64,000 bases of DNA from G963667915 sp965197385 (lineage in GTDB: Bacteria; Acidobacteriota; Vicinamibacteria; Vicinamibacterales; UBA823). The stretch spans positions 558,001 to 622,000 of the forward strand of contig CBDANA010000007.1 in NCBI GenBank assembly GCA_965197385.1. The letters run 5' to 3'. The notes under the pieces are model-generated. The model had not been told where the DNA came from and made no database searches. It worked only from the letters and a program-made list of their open reading frames with translations. The translations under genes and the position numbers were made by a program. Numbering within the stretch: position 1 is the stretch's first letter; each line of letters opens with the position of its first letter. This document shows, piece after piece, positions 33,729 to 43,247 of this stretch.

Positions 33729-34684
33729 GAACTCTCCCTGCCAGCCTGAGTGGTCGTGACGGCGCGGCCGTCGATTCGCCGCCACAGGGCGGCGGCGAAG
33801 CTGCCGATCAACGAGTGGAAGACCGCCGAGATGGCGCAGGGGATGGCGACGAGCGGGCTGGCGAAGTTCTGACGGGCCAGGACGACGCCCAGGCCGGAGT
33901 TCTGCATTCCCACCTCTATCGCAATCGTACGTGCGGCCAGCTCCTTGCCTAGCAGGAGGCGCCCGGCCAGGTATCCCAGCCCGAATCCACCCAGGTGAAG
34001 CGTCAAGACGGCCAGTAGCAGCCGGAGGCCGGCGTCGATCACCTGCTGCTTCCCCGCGCCGATGATCGATGCCACGATGAGGACGATCGTCACGACGGCG
34101 ACGAGCGGCGCCGCCGGCAGCACGGCGCGGGTCAGCCGTGGCGCGTAGCTATTCAGCGTTACGCCGAGCACGACCGGCAGAATCACGACCTGCACGGTGC
34201 TGAGGAGCAGACCCGCGGCCGGCACATCCACGCGGCTGCCGGCCAACAGCGCGGTCAGGGTTGGCGTCATTGCGACCGCCAGCAGCGTGGACAGCGCCGT
34301 CATCGTCACCGACAGCGCCACGTCCGCCTTCGCCAGGAAGGAGATCACGTTCGACGCCGTGCCGCCCGGGCAGGACGACACTAGCACGAGGCCGACGGCG
34401 TACTCCGTTGGCAGATCGAAGAGGTAGCCGAGGCTCCAGCCGAGCGACGGCATGACGGTGTACTGCAACACGACGCCTGGCACGACGAGCGGCCGCTGCC
34501 TGGCGATGCGCCGGAAATCGCCCACGCCTAGCGTCATCCCCATGCTGAGCATGATCACGCCGAGGCCGACCGTGAGGAACGGCCCGCTGAACCAGGTGAA
34601 CGACGGAGGATGGTAGAGCGCGATCGCGCTGGCGACGAGCACCCAGAGCGGAAACGCCGCGGTCAGAAGGGCGAGGACTCTCAC
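33659..34684 (-). CDS. Bile acid:sodium symporter family (BASS/SBF) transporter
   Basis: 341 residues with nine to ten membrane helices. Hallmarks: FLTVGLGVIMLSMGMTLGVG, VLVSSCPGGTASNVISFLAK (sodium-site helix 4 region) and RTIAIEVGMQNSGLGVVLAR (helix 9 crossover). The GTG start overlaps the MOSC gene stop by four bases (GTGA). The tail from about residue 318 (SSVAQGLPPPQESNEAWPPS) is encoded by the type C repeat, so the natural C-terminus was replaced or extended. Would import bile-acid-like organic anions, pyruvate or related acids with Na+. Confidence 0.88.
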   Translation of the reverse strand: MRVLALLTAAFPLWVLVASAIALYHPPSFTWFSGPFLTVGLGVIMLSMGMTLGVGDFRRIARQRPLVVPGVVLQYTVMPSLGWSLGYLFDLPTEYAVGLVLVSSCPGGTASNVISFLAKADVALSVTMTALSTLLAVAMTPTLTALLAGSRVDVPAAGLLLSTVQVVILPVVLGVTLNSYAPRLTRAVLPAAPLVAVVTIVLIVASIIGAGKQQVIDAGLRLLLAVLTLHLGGFGLGYLAGRLLLGKELAARTIAIEVGMQNSGLGVVLARQNFASPLVAIPCAISAVFHSLIGSFAAALWRRIDGRAVTTTQAGRESSVAQGLPPPQESNEAWPPSASEG

Positions 34685-35136
34685 GGAGCGTCGTCCGCTG
34701 CGTCGGCCCAGCGCGCCGCGTCCCCGACGGCGATCGAGCCGTCGGTGAGCACCTCGGCGAAGACGCCGCCGCTCCAGTCGGCCCGCATCGCTTCCCGCAG
34801 CCCCGGTGCCGCCTGGTCCATCTGCAGACAGGGGCGGGTCTCGCCGCGGATGCGCAGCCTGGCGTCGCCAATTTGCAGCGTCCGCCCGCGCGTGTTTTCC
34901 AGATCGATCCCGGAAACGAGCAAGTTGGCCCGGCGTGCCGACGGGTCGAGCGATGCGCCGACCTGCCGCATCAGCGTGTCCCAGCGCTCCCGCGCGAGGA
35001 TCGTCACCTGGCGCCAGCCGCCCTGGTCGGCGTTGCCGACGATCCCCTTCCCGGCCTCGACGCGCACCTCGTGGGCCTCGGCCATCACAGCCTGCCGGGT
35101 GCGCTTGACCCAGATCCGCTCGACGCGTCCACTCAT
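34681..35136 (-). CDS. MOSC-domain protein
   Basis: 151 residues from ATG 35134-35136 (MSGRVERIWVKR). The MOSC fold is recognised from GKGIVGNADQGGWRQVTILA, DPSARRANLLVSGIDLENTRG and LRIRGETRPCLQMDQAAPGL, which holds the conserved cysteine. Standalone MOSC proteins handle sulfur for molybdenum enzymes or act as metal-sulfur carriers. Upstream of and coupled to the BASS gene. A molybdoenzyme subunit lies elsewhere in the window (62896). Confidence 0.85.
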   Translation of the reverse strand: MSGRVERIWVKRTRQAVMAEAHEVRVEAGKGIVGNADQGGWRQVTILARERWDTLMRQVGASLDPSARRANLLVSGIDLENTRGRTLQIGDARLRIRGETRPCLQMDQAAPGLREAMRADWSGGVFAEVLTDGSIAVGDAARWADAADDAP

Positions 35137-35219
35137 TGTTGCTGGCCGGTAAACGCCCTCCGCGCGCGGCCAGTCTACACCACGGACTGCTCCTGGCCGG
35201 CCGAGGACACTAATGTAGG

Positions 35220-36314
35220 ATGATGGAGGCGATGGCAGACGCGGCACAGCAGGCCCGCAACGATCTCGATGCCTGGGTGCGAGAGGTCGTCGCGTGGCAT
35301 TTCGATCCGTCCACGGGCTGCCCGTTCTGGCTGAAGTGGGCCGAGCGAGCCGGCTGGGACCCGCGGACCGAGGTGCGGCGCTTCGACGACCTTAAGAAGT
35401 TCGGCCACTTCGAGGACGAGCAACTTCGCGGCGGCCCGGTGCGGCGCTGGGTGCCGAAGGCGTATGCCGACCGGCCGATCTATGTCTTCGAGACGGGCGG
35501 CACGACCGGCGTGCCGAAGAGCCGGATCAGCATCGACGATTTTCGGATCGACTACGAGCTGTTCTCGAAGACCTTGCCGGACGACCGCTTCCCGCCCGGA
35601 TCGAGCTGGCTGATGCTCGGGCCGAGCGGGCCGCGCCGGCTGCGGCTTGCCGTCGAGCACCTCGCGCAGCACCGTGGCGGCATCTGCTTCTGCCTCGATC
35701 TCGATCCGCGCTGGGTCATCAAGCTCATAAAGAATGGTTGGATGGAGCACCTCCGGGCCTATCAAGCCCACGTGCTCGACCAGGCGGTGACCCTGCTCGG
35801 CGCCGGGCACGACATCAAGTGCCTGTTCACGACGCCGAAGCTGCTCGAAGCGCTGGCGGATCGACTCGAGGCGGACGGGTCGAGCATCAAGGACTCCGGG
35901 ATCACCGGGATCTTCTCGGGTGGTACGGAGTTCACGCCGCAGTGGAACCGGTTCGCCCACGAAGAGCTGCTCGACGGCGTCTACATGACGCCGACCTACG
36001 GCAACACGTTGATGGGGCTGGCGCCGAGCGCGCCGAGCACACCGGAGAACGGCTACACGATCGCGTACTACGCACCGCAGCCCCGCGGCGTCATCCAGGT
36101 GGTCGATCCGGACGATCCGGATCGCGTCGTCGAGTACGGCGACACCGGACGGGTGATGATCACGACGCTGACGAAGGAGTTCTTCCTGCCACGCTTCCTC
36201 GAGCGGGACGAGGGTGAGCGCGAGCCTCCCTATGAGCGGTATCCGTGGGACGGTGTGAGCGGCGTGCGGCCGTTTGGCCGGCTGGCCTCGTCCACGACAG
36301 TGGGGGTCTACTGA
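35220..36314 (+). CDS. LuxE/PaaK-like acyl- or aryl-activating ligase
   Basis: 364 residues, in the size range of LuxE-type acyl-protein synthetases and shorter than PaaK. The AMP-binding loop is YVFETGGTTGVPKSR (about residues 90-104); also seen are CLFTTPKLLEALADRLEA, ITGIFSGGTEFTPQWNRF and YMTPTYGNTLMGLAP, typical of the phenylacetate-CoA ligase fold, with VEYGDTGRVMIT and LPRFLERDEGERE near the end. It is followed one base later by an aldehyde-dehydrogenase-fold gene, a layout that mirrors the LuxE/LuxC acid-to-aldehyde pair or other two-part carboxylate reductases. Two further in-frame ATG codons exist within 15 bases; the first is used. Confidence 0.72.
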   Translation: MMEAMADAAQQARNDLDAWVREVVAWHFDPSTGCPFWLKWAERAGWDPRTEVRRFDDLKKFGHFEDEQLRGGPVRRWVPKAYADRPIYVFETGGTTGVPKSRISIDDFRIDYELFSKTLPDDRFPPGSSWLMLGPSGPRRLRLAVEHLAQHRGGICFCLDLDPRWVIKLIKNGWMEHLRAYQAHVLDQAVTLLGAGHDIKCLFTTPKLLEALADRLEADGSSIKDSGITGIFSGGTEFTPQWNRFAHEELLDGVYMTPTYGNTLMGLAPSAPSTPENGYTIAYYAPQPRGVIQVVDPDDPDRVVEYGDTGRVMITTLTKEFFLPRFLERDEGEREPPYERYPWDGVSGVRPFGRLASSTTVGVY

Positions 36315-36315
36315 C

Positions 36316-37734
36316 GTGATTCATTTCCCGGTGCTGCGGTGGGGCGAGCCGTACCGCAGCCTCGACGTGACCCCGGTCGCCCACTTCGCCACGGGCGAGC
36401 CGGTGGCGGAGGTGAGTCAGGCGAATGCCGGCTTGATAGCGCGCGACATGCAGAAAGCCCAGCGGGCGCGCGATGTGCTCCGCGAGATTCCGTGTGCCGA
36501 GCTCGTCAGGATGATCCAGCGTGCCGGCGAGCTGTTCATGTTGGCCGATCTGCCGATCGGGGATGCGTCGCAGTCGCCGGATGAGTTCGTCCGACAGCAA
36601 TCGGCGACGACCGGGCTGCCAGAGCATCTGTGCCGGATGAACATGGAGAAGCTGGCCGGCGTGCTCGCGCAGCTCGACAAGATCCTCGCCGCGCTGACAC
36701 GAAAGCTTGATCTCGACATCTTCACGCGTGGGTTCGGCGACGAGCACGACGTGCTGCGCAGCTACCAGGCGGCCGGTCCCGTGCTCGGCATGGTGCTGCC
36801 GTCGAATTCCCCGGGGGTGCATAGCCTGTGGCTGCCGGTCCTGCCGCTGCAGGTCGGGTTGATGCTGAAACCCGGGCCGCAGGAGCCGTGGACGCCGTGG
36901 CGGCTGGCGCAAGCGTTCTTCCAAGCCGGGGTGCCGAAGGCGGCGATCGCGCTGTACCCGGGCGAGGCGGAGGTCGGCGCGGCCGTCCTCAATTGCTGTC
37001 CGCGCAGCTTCATCTTCGGCGGGACGGCGACCGTCGATCGCTACCGCGGGAATCCGGCGGTGCAGGTACACGGACCGGGCTTCAGCAAGATTCTGATCGG
37101 CGACGACCTAGTGGACGACTGGACGCAGTATCTCGACCTGATGGTGCAGAGCGTCCTGGTCAACAGCGGCCGCAGCTGCATCAACTGCTCTGGGATCTGG
37201 GCGTCACGGCACACGCGGGCGATCGCCGATGCGCTGGCTGAGCGGCTCGGGCCGATCACGCCGCTGCCGCCCGACGATCCGAAGGCGGAGCTGGCTGCGT
37301 TCACCGTGCCCGGTCAGGCCGACGCGGTGTCTGGCGACATCGACCGTGCGCTGGAGGAGCCGGGGGTCGACGACGCGACGGCGCCGTATCACGGTGGCCA
37401 CCGGTTGACCAGCCACGAGCGCTACGGCTACCTGCGGCCGACCGTCCTTCACAGTGCGTCGCCCCAGACGGCGGCGGCTGGCAAGGAGTACATGTTTCCC
37501 TATGTTACCGTCGTGGAATGTCCCCAGGATGAGATGCTCGGGGCGATTGGCCAAACACTCGTCGCGACCGGCCTCACCCGCGACGAAGCGTTCCAGCGTC
37601 GGCTGCTCGACGCGACGAACATCGACCGGCTAAACCTCGGGCCGATTCCGACGACGCAGCTCAACTGGCTCCAGCCCCACGAGGGCAACATCGTCGACTT
37701 TCTGTTCCGCGCCCGCGCCTTCCAGATGGCGTGA
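36316..37734 (+). CDS. Aldehyde dehydrogenase-fold acyl reductase, partner of the ligase
   Basis: 472 residues starting at GTG 36316 directly after the ligase stop. The ALDH fold shows AAGPVLGMVLPSNSPGVHSL, GLMLKPGPQEPWTPWRLAQA, FIFGGTATVDRYRGNPAVQV and the nucleophile region VNSGRSCINCSGIWASR with Cys288 and Cys291. The cysteine context differs from ordinary GQxC aldehyde dehydrogenases and the upstream ligase is expected to deliver an activated acid, so reduction of an acyl group to an aldehyde is the likely direction. Substrate unknown; aryl acids are possible. Confidence 0.75.
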   Translation: MIHFPVLRWGEPYRSLDVTPVAHFATGEPVAEVSQANAGLIARDMQKAQRARDVLREIPCAELVRMIQRAGELFMLADLPIGDASQSPDEFVRQQSATTGLPEHLCRMNMEKLAGVLAQLDKILAALTRKLDLDIFTRGFGDEHDVLRSYQAAGPVLGMVLPSNSPGVHSLWLPVLPLQVGLMLKPGPQEPWTPWRLAQAFFQAGVPKAAIALYPGEAEVGAAVLNCCPRSFIFGGTATVDRYRGNPAVQVHGPGFSKILIGDDLVDDWTQYLDLMVQSVLVNSGRSCINCSGIWASRHTRAIADALAERLGPITPLPPDDPKAELAAFTVPGQADAVSGDIDRALEEPGVDDATAPYHGGHRLTSHERYGYLRPTVLHSASPQTAAAGKEYMFPYVTVVECPQDEMLGAIGQTLVATGLTRDEAFQRRLLDATNIDRLNLGPIPTTQLNWLQPHEGNIVDFLFRARAFQMA

Positions 37735-37766
37735 GGTCAGCAGACGCGCGTACGGAGCGGGGGGAT

Positions 37767-37783
37767 CGGGGGCGAAGCCCCCG
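37767..37783. repeat. Short perfect hairpin before the glycosyltransferase gene
   Basis: CGGGGGC-GAA-GCCCCCG, a 7-bp GC stem with a 3-base loop, nine bases before the glycosyltransferase ATG. No T-run follows, so it is not a clear terminator; it could affect translation of the downstream gene. Confidence 0.4.
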
Positions 37784-37791
37784 TCTAAGAA

Positions 37792-39108
37792 ATGCGAATC
37801 CTGTCGATCACGGCGGGTGCGGCCAACATGTATTGCGGGAGCTGCCTGCGCGACAACGCGCTGGCGGCGGAGCTGGCTGGCCGGGGGCATGAGGTGCTCC
37901 TGTTACCGCTCTACACGCCGACGCTGACCGACGAGCGTAACGTCAGCGATCCGCGCGTCTTCTACGGCGGGATCAGCGTCTACCTGCAGCAGCGCATCCC
38001 GCTGTTCCGGAGTACGCCGCGCTTCCTGGACCGGCTGTGGGATACGCCGTCCATCATTCGCGCGGCGGCCGGACGGTCCATCAGCGTTGATCCGGCGCGG
38101 CTCGGCGACCTGACGATCTCGATCCTGCGGGTGGAAGACGGGCACCAGCGCAAGGAGCTGCACAAATTGATCGACTGGTTGTTGACGCAGCCCCGGCCCG
38201 ATATCGTCGTCCTCCCGAACTCGCTGCTCATCGGCCTCGCCCGTCCGCTGAAGGCGGCCCTGGGCCGGCCGGTCTGCTGCATGCTCCAGGGAGAGGACCT
38301 ATTTCTCGAAGGCCTGCCGCGAGCCTATCGTGACGAGGCGCTCGACCTGATCCGGTCACGCGTCGCCGACGTCGATCGATTTCTCGCCGTGAGCGAGTAC
38401 TACGTCGACTTCATGTCGGAGTATCTGGCCTTGTCGTGTGACCGGATTGACGTGTTGCCGCTCGGCATCAACCTGGAAGGGTACCCTGACCGGCCGCCGG
38501 GTCCGGCCGAGTCAGGCATCTTCACGATCGGCTACTTCGCGCGCGTGACGCCGGAGAAGGGGCTGCACCTGCTCGCCGATGCCTACCGCGAGCTGCGCGA
38601 GCGTCTTGGCGTCAGTCGCGCGCGTCTGGAGGTGGCCGGGTATCTCGCACCCGAGCATCGGCCGTACCTGGCGGAGGTCGAACGCAAGATGGCGGGCTGG
38701 GGATACGGCGGGGAGTTCATGTACCGCGGCGCCGTCGATCGCGCCCACAAGATTGAATTTCTGCAGGGGCTGGACGTCCTGTCGGTGCCCGGTACCTACC
38801 CCGAGCCGAAAGGGATGTTCATTCTCGAGGCGATGGCCTGTGGCGTGCCGGTCGTGCAGCCCCGGCACGGTGCCTTTCCGGAGATCCTCGAGCGGACTGG
38901 CGGCGGGATCACCTTCGAGCCGGGTGACACGTCCCGTCTGGCCGACGAACTGGCCGCGCTCCGTCGCGAGCCGGATCGCGCGGAGCAGTTGCGACGGCAG
39001 GCCGCGTACGGTGTCCGGAAGCACTACGCGGTTGCCGGCATGGCCGACCGTGCGTTCGAGCTGTTCCAGCAGGTGGTCGCCTCGGCAGGACCAGCTGCCG
39101 TATCCTGA
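37792..39108 (+). CDS. GT4 family glycosyltransferase
   Basis: 438 residues of the GT-B fold. N-terminal domain: ILSITAGAANMYCGSCLRDN and AAELAGRGHEVLLLPLYTP. Donor domain: IGYFARVTPEKGLHLLADAY, ARLEVAGYLAP, FMYRGAVDRAHKIEFLQGLD and the E-x7-E motif in PEPKGMFILEAMACGVPVVQ. The YCGSCLRDN start is typical of a group of long bacterial GT4 proteins without known acceptors. No signal peptide; cytosolic. Followed at 18 bases by an ABC exporter, so the product may be an exported glycoconjugate (inference). Confidence 0.85.
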   Translation: MRILSITAGAANMYCGSCLRDNALAAELAGRGHEVLLLPLYTPTLTDERNVSDPRVFYGGISVYLQQRIPLFRSTPRFLDRLWDTPSIIRAAAGRSISVDPARLGDLTISILRVEDGHQRKELHKLIDWLLTQPRPDIVVLPNSLLIGLARPLKAALGRPVCCMLQGEDLFLEGLPRAYRDEALDLIRSRVADVDRFLAVSEYYVDFMSEYLALSCDRIDVLPLGINLEGYPDRPPGPAESGIFTIGYFARVTPEKGLHLLADAYRELRERLGVSRARLEVAGYLAPEHRPYLAEVERKMAGWGYGGEFMYRGAVDRAHKIEFLQGLDVLSVPGTYPEPKGMFILEAMACGVPVVQPRHGAFPEILERTGGGITFEPGDTSRLADELAALRREPDRAEQLRRQAAYGVRKHYAVAGMADRAFELFQQVVASAGPAAVS

Positions 39109-39126
39109 AGGCCGGAGGTCGGGTCG

Positions 39127-39804
39127 TTGCTCGAAGTCGCCAATCTGTCGAAGGTCTATCCCACACCCCGCGGATCACTCGAGATCCTCAGCGACGTCAG
39201 CTTGTCCCTGCGTCGGGGCCAGTCGGCGTCTATCATGGGGCCGTCGGGCAGCGGGAAGAGCACGCTGCTCTACATCCTCGGCGCGCTCGATCCGCCGACG
39301 TCCGGCCAGGTGACGATTGACGGCGAAGACCCCTTCCAGCTCGACCCGAAGGCGCTAGCCGGCTTTCGCAATCGGTCGGTCGGCTTTGTCTTCCAGGACC
39401 ACATGCTGCTGGCGCAGTGCACCGTGCTCGAGAACGTGCTGCTGCCGACGCTCGTCGGTGAGCCGATGCCAGACGCCCGGCCGACTGCGCTCGATCTGCT
39501 CGATCGGGTCGGCCTGACCGACCGGCTCGACCACCGCCCGGCGGAGCTATCGGGCGGTGAGAAGCAGCGCGTCGCGCTGGCGCGCGCGCTCATTCGGTGG
39601 CCGCCGCTGGTCCTATGCGACGAGCCGACCGGGAACCTCGATCGGGAATCGGCCCACGCCGTCGCGTCGCTGCTCCTGACTTTGCACCGTGAGCAGCAGA
39701 CCGTCCTCGTCGTCGTCACCCACAGCGCGGCCTTGGCCGACCGGTTCGAGACAAAGTTCGAGCTCACCGACCGGCGGCTGGCGGTGAGGGGGAGCGCGTC
39801 GTGA
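39127..39804 (+). CDS. ABC exporter ATPase (LolD/MacB type)
   Basis: 225 residues. A TTG start is inferred: GGAGG lies upstream and the product begins LLEVANLSKVYPTPRG without a nearby ATG. Walker A is MGPSGSGKSTLLYI, Q-loop GFVFQDHMLLAQ, signature LSGGEKQRVALARALI and Walker B LVLCDEPTGNLDRES, then VVVTHSAALAD. It overlaps the permease gene by four bases (GTGA). Confidence 0.92.
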   Translation: MLEVANLSKVYPTPRGSLEILSDVSLSLRRGQSASIMGPSGSGKSTLLYILGALDPPTSGQVTIDGEDPFQLDPKALAGFRNRSVGFVFQDHMLLAQCTVLENVLLPTLVGEPMPDARPTALDLLDRVGLTDRLDHRPAELSGGEKQRVALARALIRWPPLVLCDEPTGNLDRESAHAVASLLLTLHREQQTVLVVVTHSAALADRFETKFELTDRRLAVRGSAS

Positions 39805-42800
39805 CGTTCGGTCGCCTGGTTCGCCGCAGCCTGTCCCATTACTGGCGAGTCAACCTGGCGGTCGTGGTCGGGGTTGGCGTCGCGGTCGCCGTGCTCTCGG
39901 GGGCGCTGCTGGTCGGCAGCTCGGTCCGGAGGTCGCTACGCGAGCTGGCGCTCGGGCGCCTCGGGGCCGTGGACACCGTCGTGACGGCGCCGACCTTCTT
40001 CCGCGAGCCCCTGGCGGCCGAGCTAGCTGCGGCGGTGGCCGGTTTCGAGACCGCCGTCCCGCTCATCGCGTTGAACGGCTTCGCGACGGATCCGGCCAGT
40101 GGCCGGCGCGCCTTCAGCGTTCAGGTCTACGGGATCGACGAGCGATTCTGGGCCTTTCACGGCCGGCTGTCGCGTCAGGCGCCCGGACGTGACGAGGCGT
40201 TTCTGAGCGAGGGGCTGGCGCGGGAGCTCGGGATCGCGGCCGGCGCGGCCATCCTCGTGCGGGTCGAGCGACCCACCGAGGTACCGCTGGGATCGCTGCA
40301 CGGGCAACGCGACGATGTGGGCCGGACGACCCGGCTGAAGGTCGGTGCGACGCTCTCGTTCGCGGACCTCGGAGAGTTCTCGCTGCGCCAGCAGCAGGGG
40401 CCGGCGCGCGTCCTCTTCATGTCGATGTCACGCTTGCAGGAGTCGCTGGCCATCGGCGCGCGCGTGAACACGGTGCTGCTGGCCGGCCGTGAGGTCGAGG
40501 CGTCCGCTGTTCCGGGTCGCATCGCCGGCGTGGAAGCGGCGCTACGCGACACCGCGACGCTGGAGGATTTCGGCGTGACGGTGCGGGCGCTGGCGGAGCG
40601 GGACGTGCTGGTCGTGGAATCTGCGACGGGCATGGTCGGCGACGTCGTGGCCGAGGCGGTCCGTGCCGCCGCCGCCGAGCGGTCGCTCGAGGTGCGGCCG
40701 ATTCTCACCTACCTGGTCAATCACCTGAGGCTCGGCCCACGCGAGGTACCGTACTCGCTGCTGACGGCGGTCGATTTTCCGTCGTTCTCGGCGCTGTCGT
40801 CGTCGGCGCGGCGACGGTCGGGTCTGTGGCCCGAGGCGTTGGAGTATCCACCGCTGTTACTGAACGAATGGGCAGCGCGCGACCTGGGCGCCCGCCAGGG
40901 CGACATCATCGAGGCGGAGTACTACCTCTGGGAAGACGCCGGCCGTCTGGTCACCCGACAAGCCGATTTCCAGCTCTATGGGGTGCTGCCGATCGTCGGC
41001 GCGGCCGCCGACCGCGACCTCGCTCCGGTCTACGAAGGCATCACCGACGCCGACAGCCTCGCGGATTGGGATCCGACGTTCCCGATCGATCTGAGCCTGA
41101 TCGGGCCGCGCGACGAGGAATACTGGGACCGGTATCGCACGACACCCAAGGGGTTCGTCGAGCTGCGGGCCGGGCAGCAGCTGTGGCAGTCGCGCTACGG
41201 CCAGCTCACGTCGATCCGGTTGATCGCCGACGGTGTCGAGGATCTCGACACGCTCGCCGCCGACTACGGTCGGTCGCTTTCGGCGAAGCTCGACCCGGTG
41301 GCTGCTGGCATCGGCGTCACGCCGATGCGCGCGACGGCGGTCGACGCGTCGGTCGGCGCAACCGACTTCGGCGAGTACTTCACCTACTTCAGCTTCTTCC
41401 TGGTCGTCTCTGCCTTGCTGCTGGCGAGTCTGTTCTTCTGGCTCGGCGTCGAGCAGCGGCTGCGGGAGATCGGCGCCCTGCAGGCGTTCGGGTTCCCGCC
41501 CTCTCGTGTTCGGGCCCTGTTCTGGTGTGAGGCGTCGGTGCTGGCCGTCGCGGGCGGCGCGCTGGGCGCTGCCGGGGCGGTCGGTTACGCGCAGGTCATC
41601 ATGTACGGGTTACGGACCTGGTGGGTCGACGCGGTGGGCACGACGCTCCTGCGCCTGCACGTCACGGCCGAGATGCTGGCCGCCGGCGCCGTCGGGGGCA
41701 TGCTGGCCGCGCTGGTCACGATCGCACTGAGCCTGCGGGCACTGCGAACGGCGTCGCCTAGAAGCCTGCTGAGCGGTGCGTTGCCGAGTGAAGCGCGCGG
41801 GACGCCTGGTGGGCGGGCTTCCACCGTACGCGTGCACGTCCCCGACTGGGTCGTGCCGCCGATGCTGACGGTCGTCGGCGTCAGCCTCGTCGTCGCGTCC
41901 AGGCAGGGGGCGTTGAACGCGACCGCCGGGTTCTTCGGAGCGGGCATGGTGCTGCTGTGCGCCCTGCTCGGCTTCGCCTGGATCTGGCTCCGGCGCCGGC
42001 CCCCTGGCACGATCGTGTCACCGCGGCCATGGTCGGTCATGCAGCTGGGCATCAGGAATTCGAGCTATCGCCCGGGGCGCAGCGTGCTGTGCATCGCGCT
42101 TATCGCGTTCGCCGCCTTCATCATCGTGGCAGTCGATGCGTTTCACCGTGACGAACGGGAAGCCGGCGAACGTGGCTCGAGCTCGGGGGGGTTCGCCTTG
42201 CTCGCCGATGCGTTACTGCCCTTGGGCGACGACCTGTCGGCGCGGTCCGGCCGCGCGCGGCTGGGGCTGACGGAGTTCCAGACCGGACCGCTCAGCAACG
42301 TGTCGTTCGAGCGCTTCCGCGTCCGGGCCGGCGACGACGCCAGCTGTTTGAACCTGTACCAGCCAACCGACCCGCGGGTGCTCGCGGTCTCCGATCGATT
42401 CATCGAGGAGAACCGCTTCACGTTCGGGCCGACGCTGGCCGCGACCCCGGACGAAGTCGAGAACCCGTGGCGCCTACTTCGCCGCGATCTACCGGCCGAC
42501 GTGGTACCGGCGCTGGCCGACGCGAATTCGCTCACCTACGCCCTGCACCTGTCGGTGGGTGACGAGATCGTACTGAATCGGGACTCCGACCGCGAAGTGC
42601 GGCTGCGCATCGTGGCGGCGCTCGCCGACAGCGTGTTGCAGCGCGAGCTCGTTATCTCGGAGCGCCACTTCCGGCGGGTGTTTCCAGAGGAGGAAGGCTT
42701 TCACTTCTTCATGATCGATGTGGCGCCCGAACAGGCGGCGGTGGTGGCCGCCACGCTCGAGGATCGACTGTCGGACTTCGGCTTCGACGTCACGCCGACT

Positions 42801-43217
42801 GCCGAGCGGCTGGCGTCGTTCCATCGGGTCGAGAACACCTACCTGGCGACGTTCCAGACGCTCGGGGCGCTCGGGCTGCTCCTGGGCACGCTGGGACTGG
42901 GCGCGGTGCTGCTGCGCAATGTGCTCGAGCGGCGCCGGGAGCTGGGCCTCCTGCGCGCCATCGGCTACGCACCTCGGCATTTGGCGCTCATGGTCCTGGC
43001 GGAGAACGCGCTCCTGCTGGCGCTTGGGCTGGGGATCGGCACGGGCTGCGCGCTGATCGCGATCGCGCCGGCCTGGCTGGAGCGGGGCCAGCGGCTGCCC
43101 GTTGCCTCGATCGCCTGGCTGCTGGTCGCCGTGGTGGTTGCCGGATTCGCGGCGTCGCTGGCCGCGACTCGTGCGGTCGTGGCGGCGCCGCTGCTGGCAG
43201 CCCTCAAGACCGAGTAG
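39801..43217 (+). CDS. Large FtsX-type ABC permease (two-domain)
   Basis: 1138 residues from GTG 39801. An N-terminal helix (LAVVVGVGVAVAVLSGALLV) is followed by a long ectodomain, a three-helix block with EIGALQAFGFPPSRVRALF (about residue 555), two central helices around residues 690-730, a second ectodomain with the helix VLCIALIAFAAFIIVAVDAF, and a final block containing ELGLLRAIGYAPRHLALMV (about residue 1050). The duplicated FtsX plan matches the very large permeases of acidobacterial and planctomycete LolCDE-like exporters. Expected to move lipoproteins or lipid-like molecules with the adjacent ATPase. Confidence 0.88.
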   Translation: MTFGRLVRRSLSHYWRVNLAVVVGVGVAVAVLSGALLVGSSVRRSLRELALGRLGAVDTVVTAPTFFREPLAAELAAAVAGFETAVPLIALNGFATDPASGRRAFSVQVYGIDERFWAFHGRLSRQAPGRDEAFLSEGLARELGIAAGAAILVRVERPTEVPLGSLHGQRDDVGRTTRLKVGATLSFADLGEFSLRQQQGPARVLFMSMSRLQESLAIGARVNTVLLAGREVEASAVPGRIAGVEAALRDTATLEDFGVTVRALAERDVLVVESATGMVGDVVAEAVRAAAAERSLEVRPILTYLVNHLRLGPREVPYSLLTAVDFPSFSALSSSARRRSGLWPEALEYPPLLLNEWAARDLGARQGDIIEAEYYLWEDAGRLVTRQADFQLYGVLPIVGAAADRDLAPVYEGITDADSLADWDPTFPIDLSLIGPRDEEYWDRYRTTPKGFVELRAGQQLWQSRYGQLTSIRLIADGVEDLDTLAADYGRSLSAKLDPVAAGIGVTPMRATAVDASVGATDFGEYFTYFSFFLVVSALLLASLFFWLGVEQRLREIGALQAFGFPPSRVRALFWCEASVLAVAGGALGAAGAVGYAQVIMYGLRTWWVDAVGTTLLRLHVTAEMLAAGAVGGMLAALVTIALSLRALRTASPRSLLSGALPSEARGTPGGRASTVRVHVPDWVVPPMLTVVGVSLVVASRQGALNATAGFFGAGMVLLCALLGFAWIWLRRRPPGTIVSPRPWSVMQLGIRNSSYRPGRSVLCIALIAFAAFIIVAVDAFHRDEREAGERGSSSGGFALLADALLPLGDDLSARSGRARLGLTEFQTGPLSNVSFERFRVRAGDDASCLNLYQPTDPRVLAVSDRFIEENRFTFGPTLAATPDEVENPWRLLRRDLPADVVPALADANSLTYALHLSVGDEIVLNRDSDREVRLRIVAALADSVLQRELVISERHFRRVFPEEEGFHFFMIDVAPEQAAVVAATLEDRLSDFGFDVTPTAERLASFHRVENTYLATFQTLGALGLLLGTLGLGAVLLRNVLERRRELGLLRAIGYAPRHLALMVLAENALLLALGLGIGTGCALIAIAPAWLERGQRLPVASIAWLLVAVVVAGFAASLAATRAVVAAPLLAALKTE

Positions 43218-43247
43218 CGAACCACCGACATATCCGGTGAGGTGCAG

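Noticed and set aside
35160..35200. CACCACGGACTGCTCCTGGCC resembling the repeat end CACCACGGGCTGCT near the MOSC gene start
   Set aside because: Only about 17 of 21 bases match, with no core or second end nearby; chance similarity is possible, so I did not list it as a copy.
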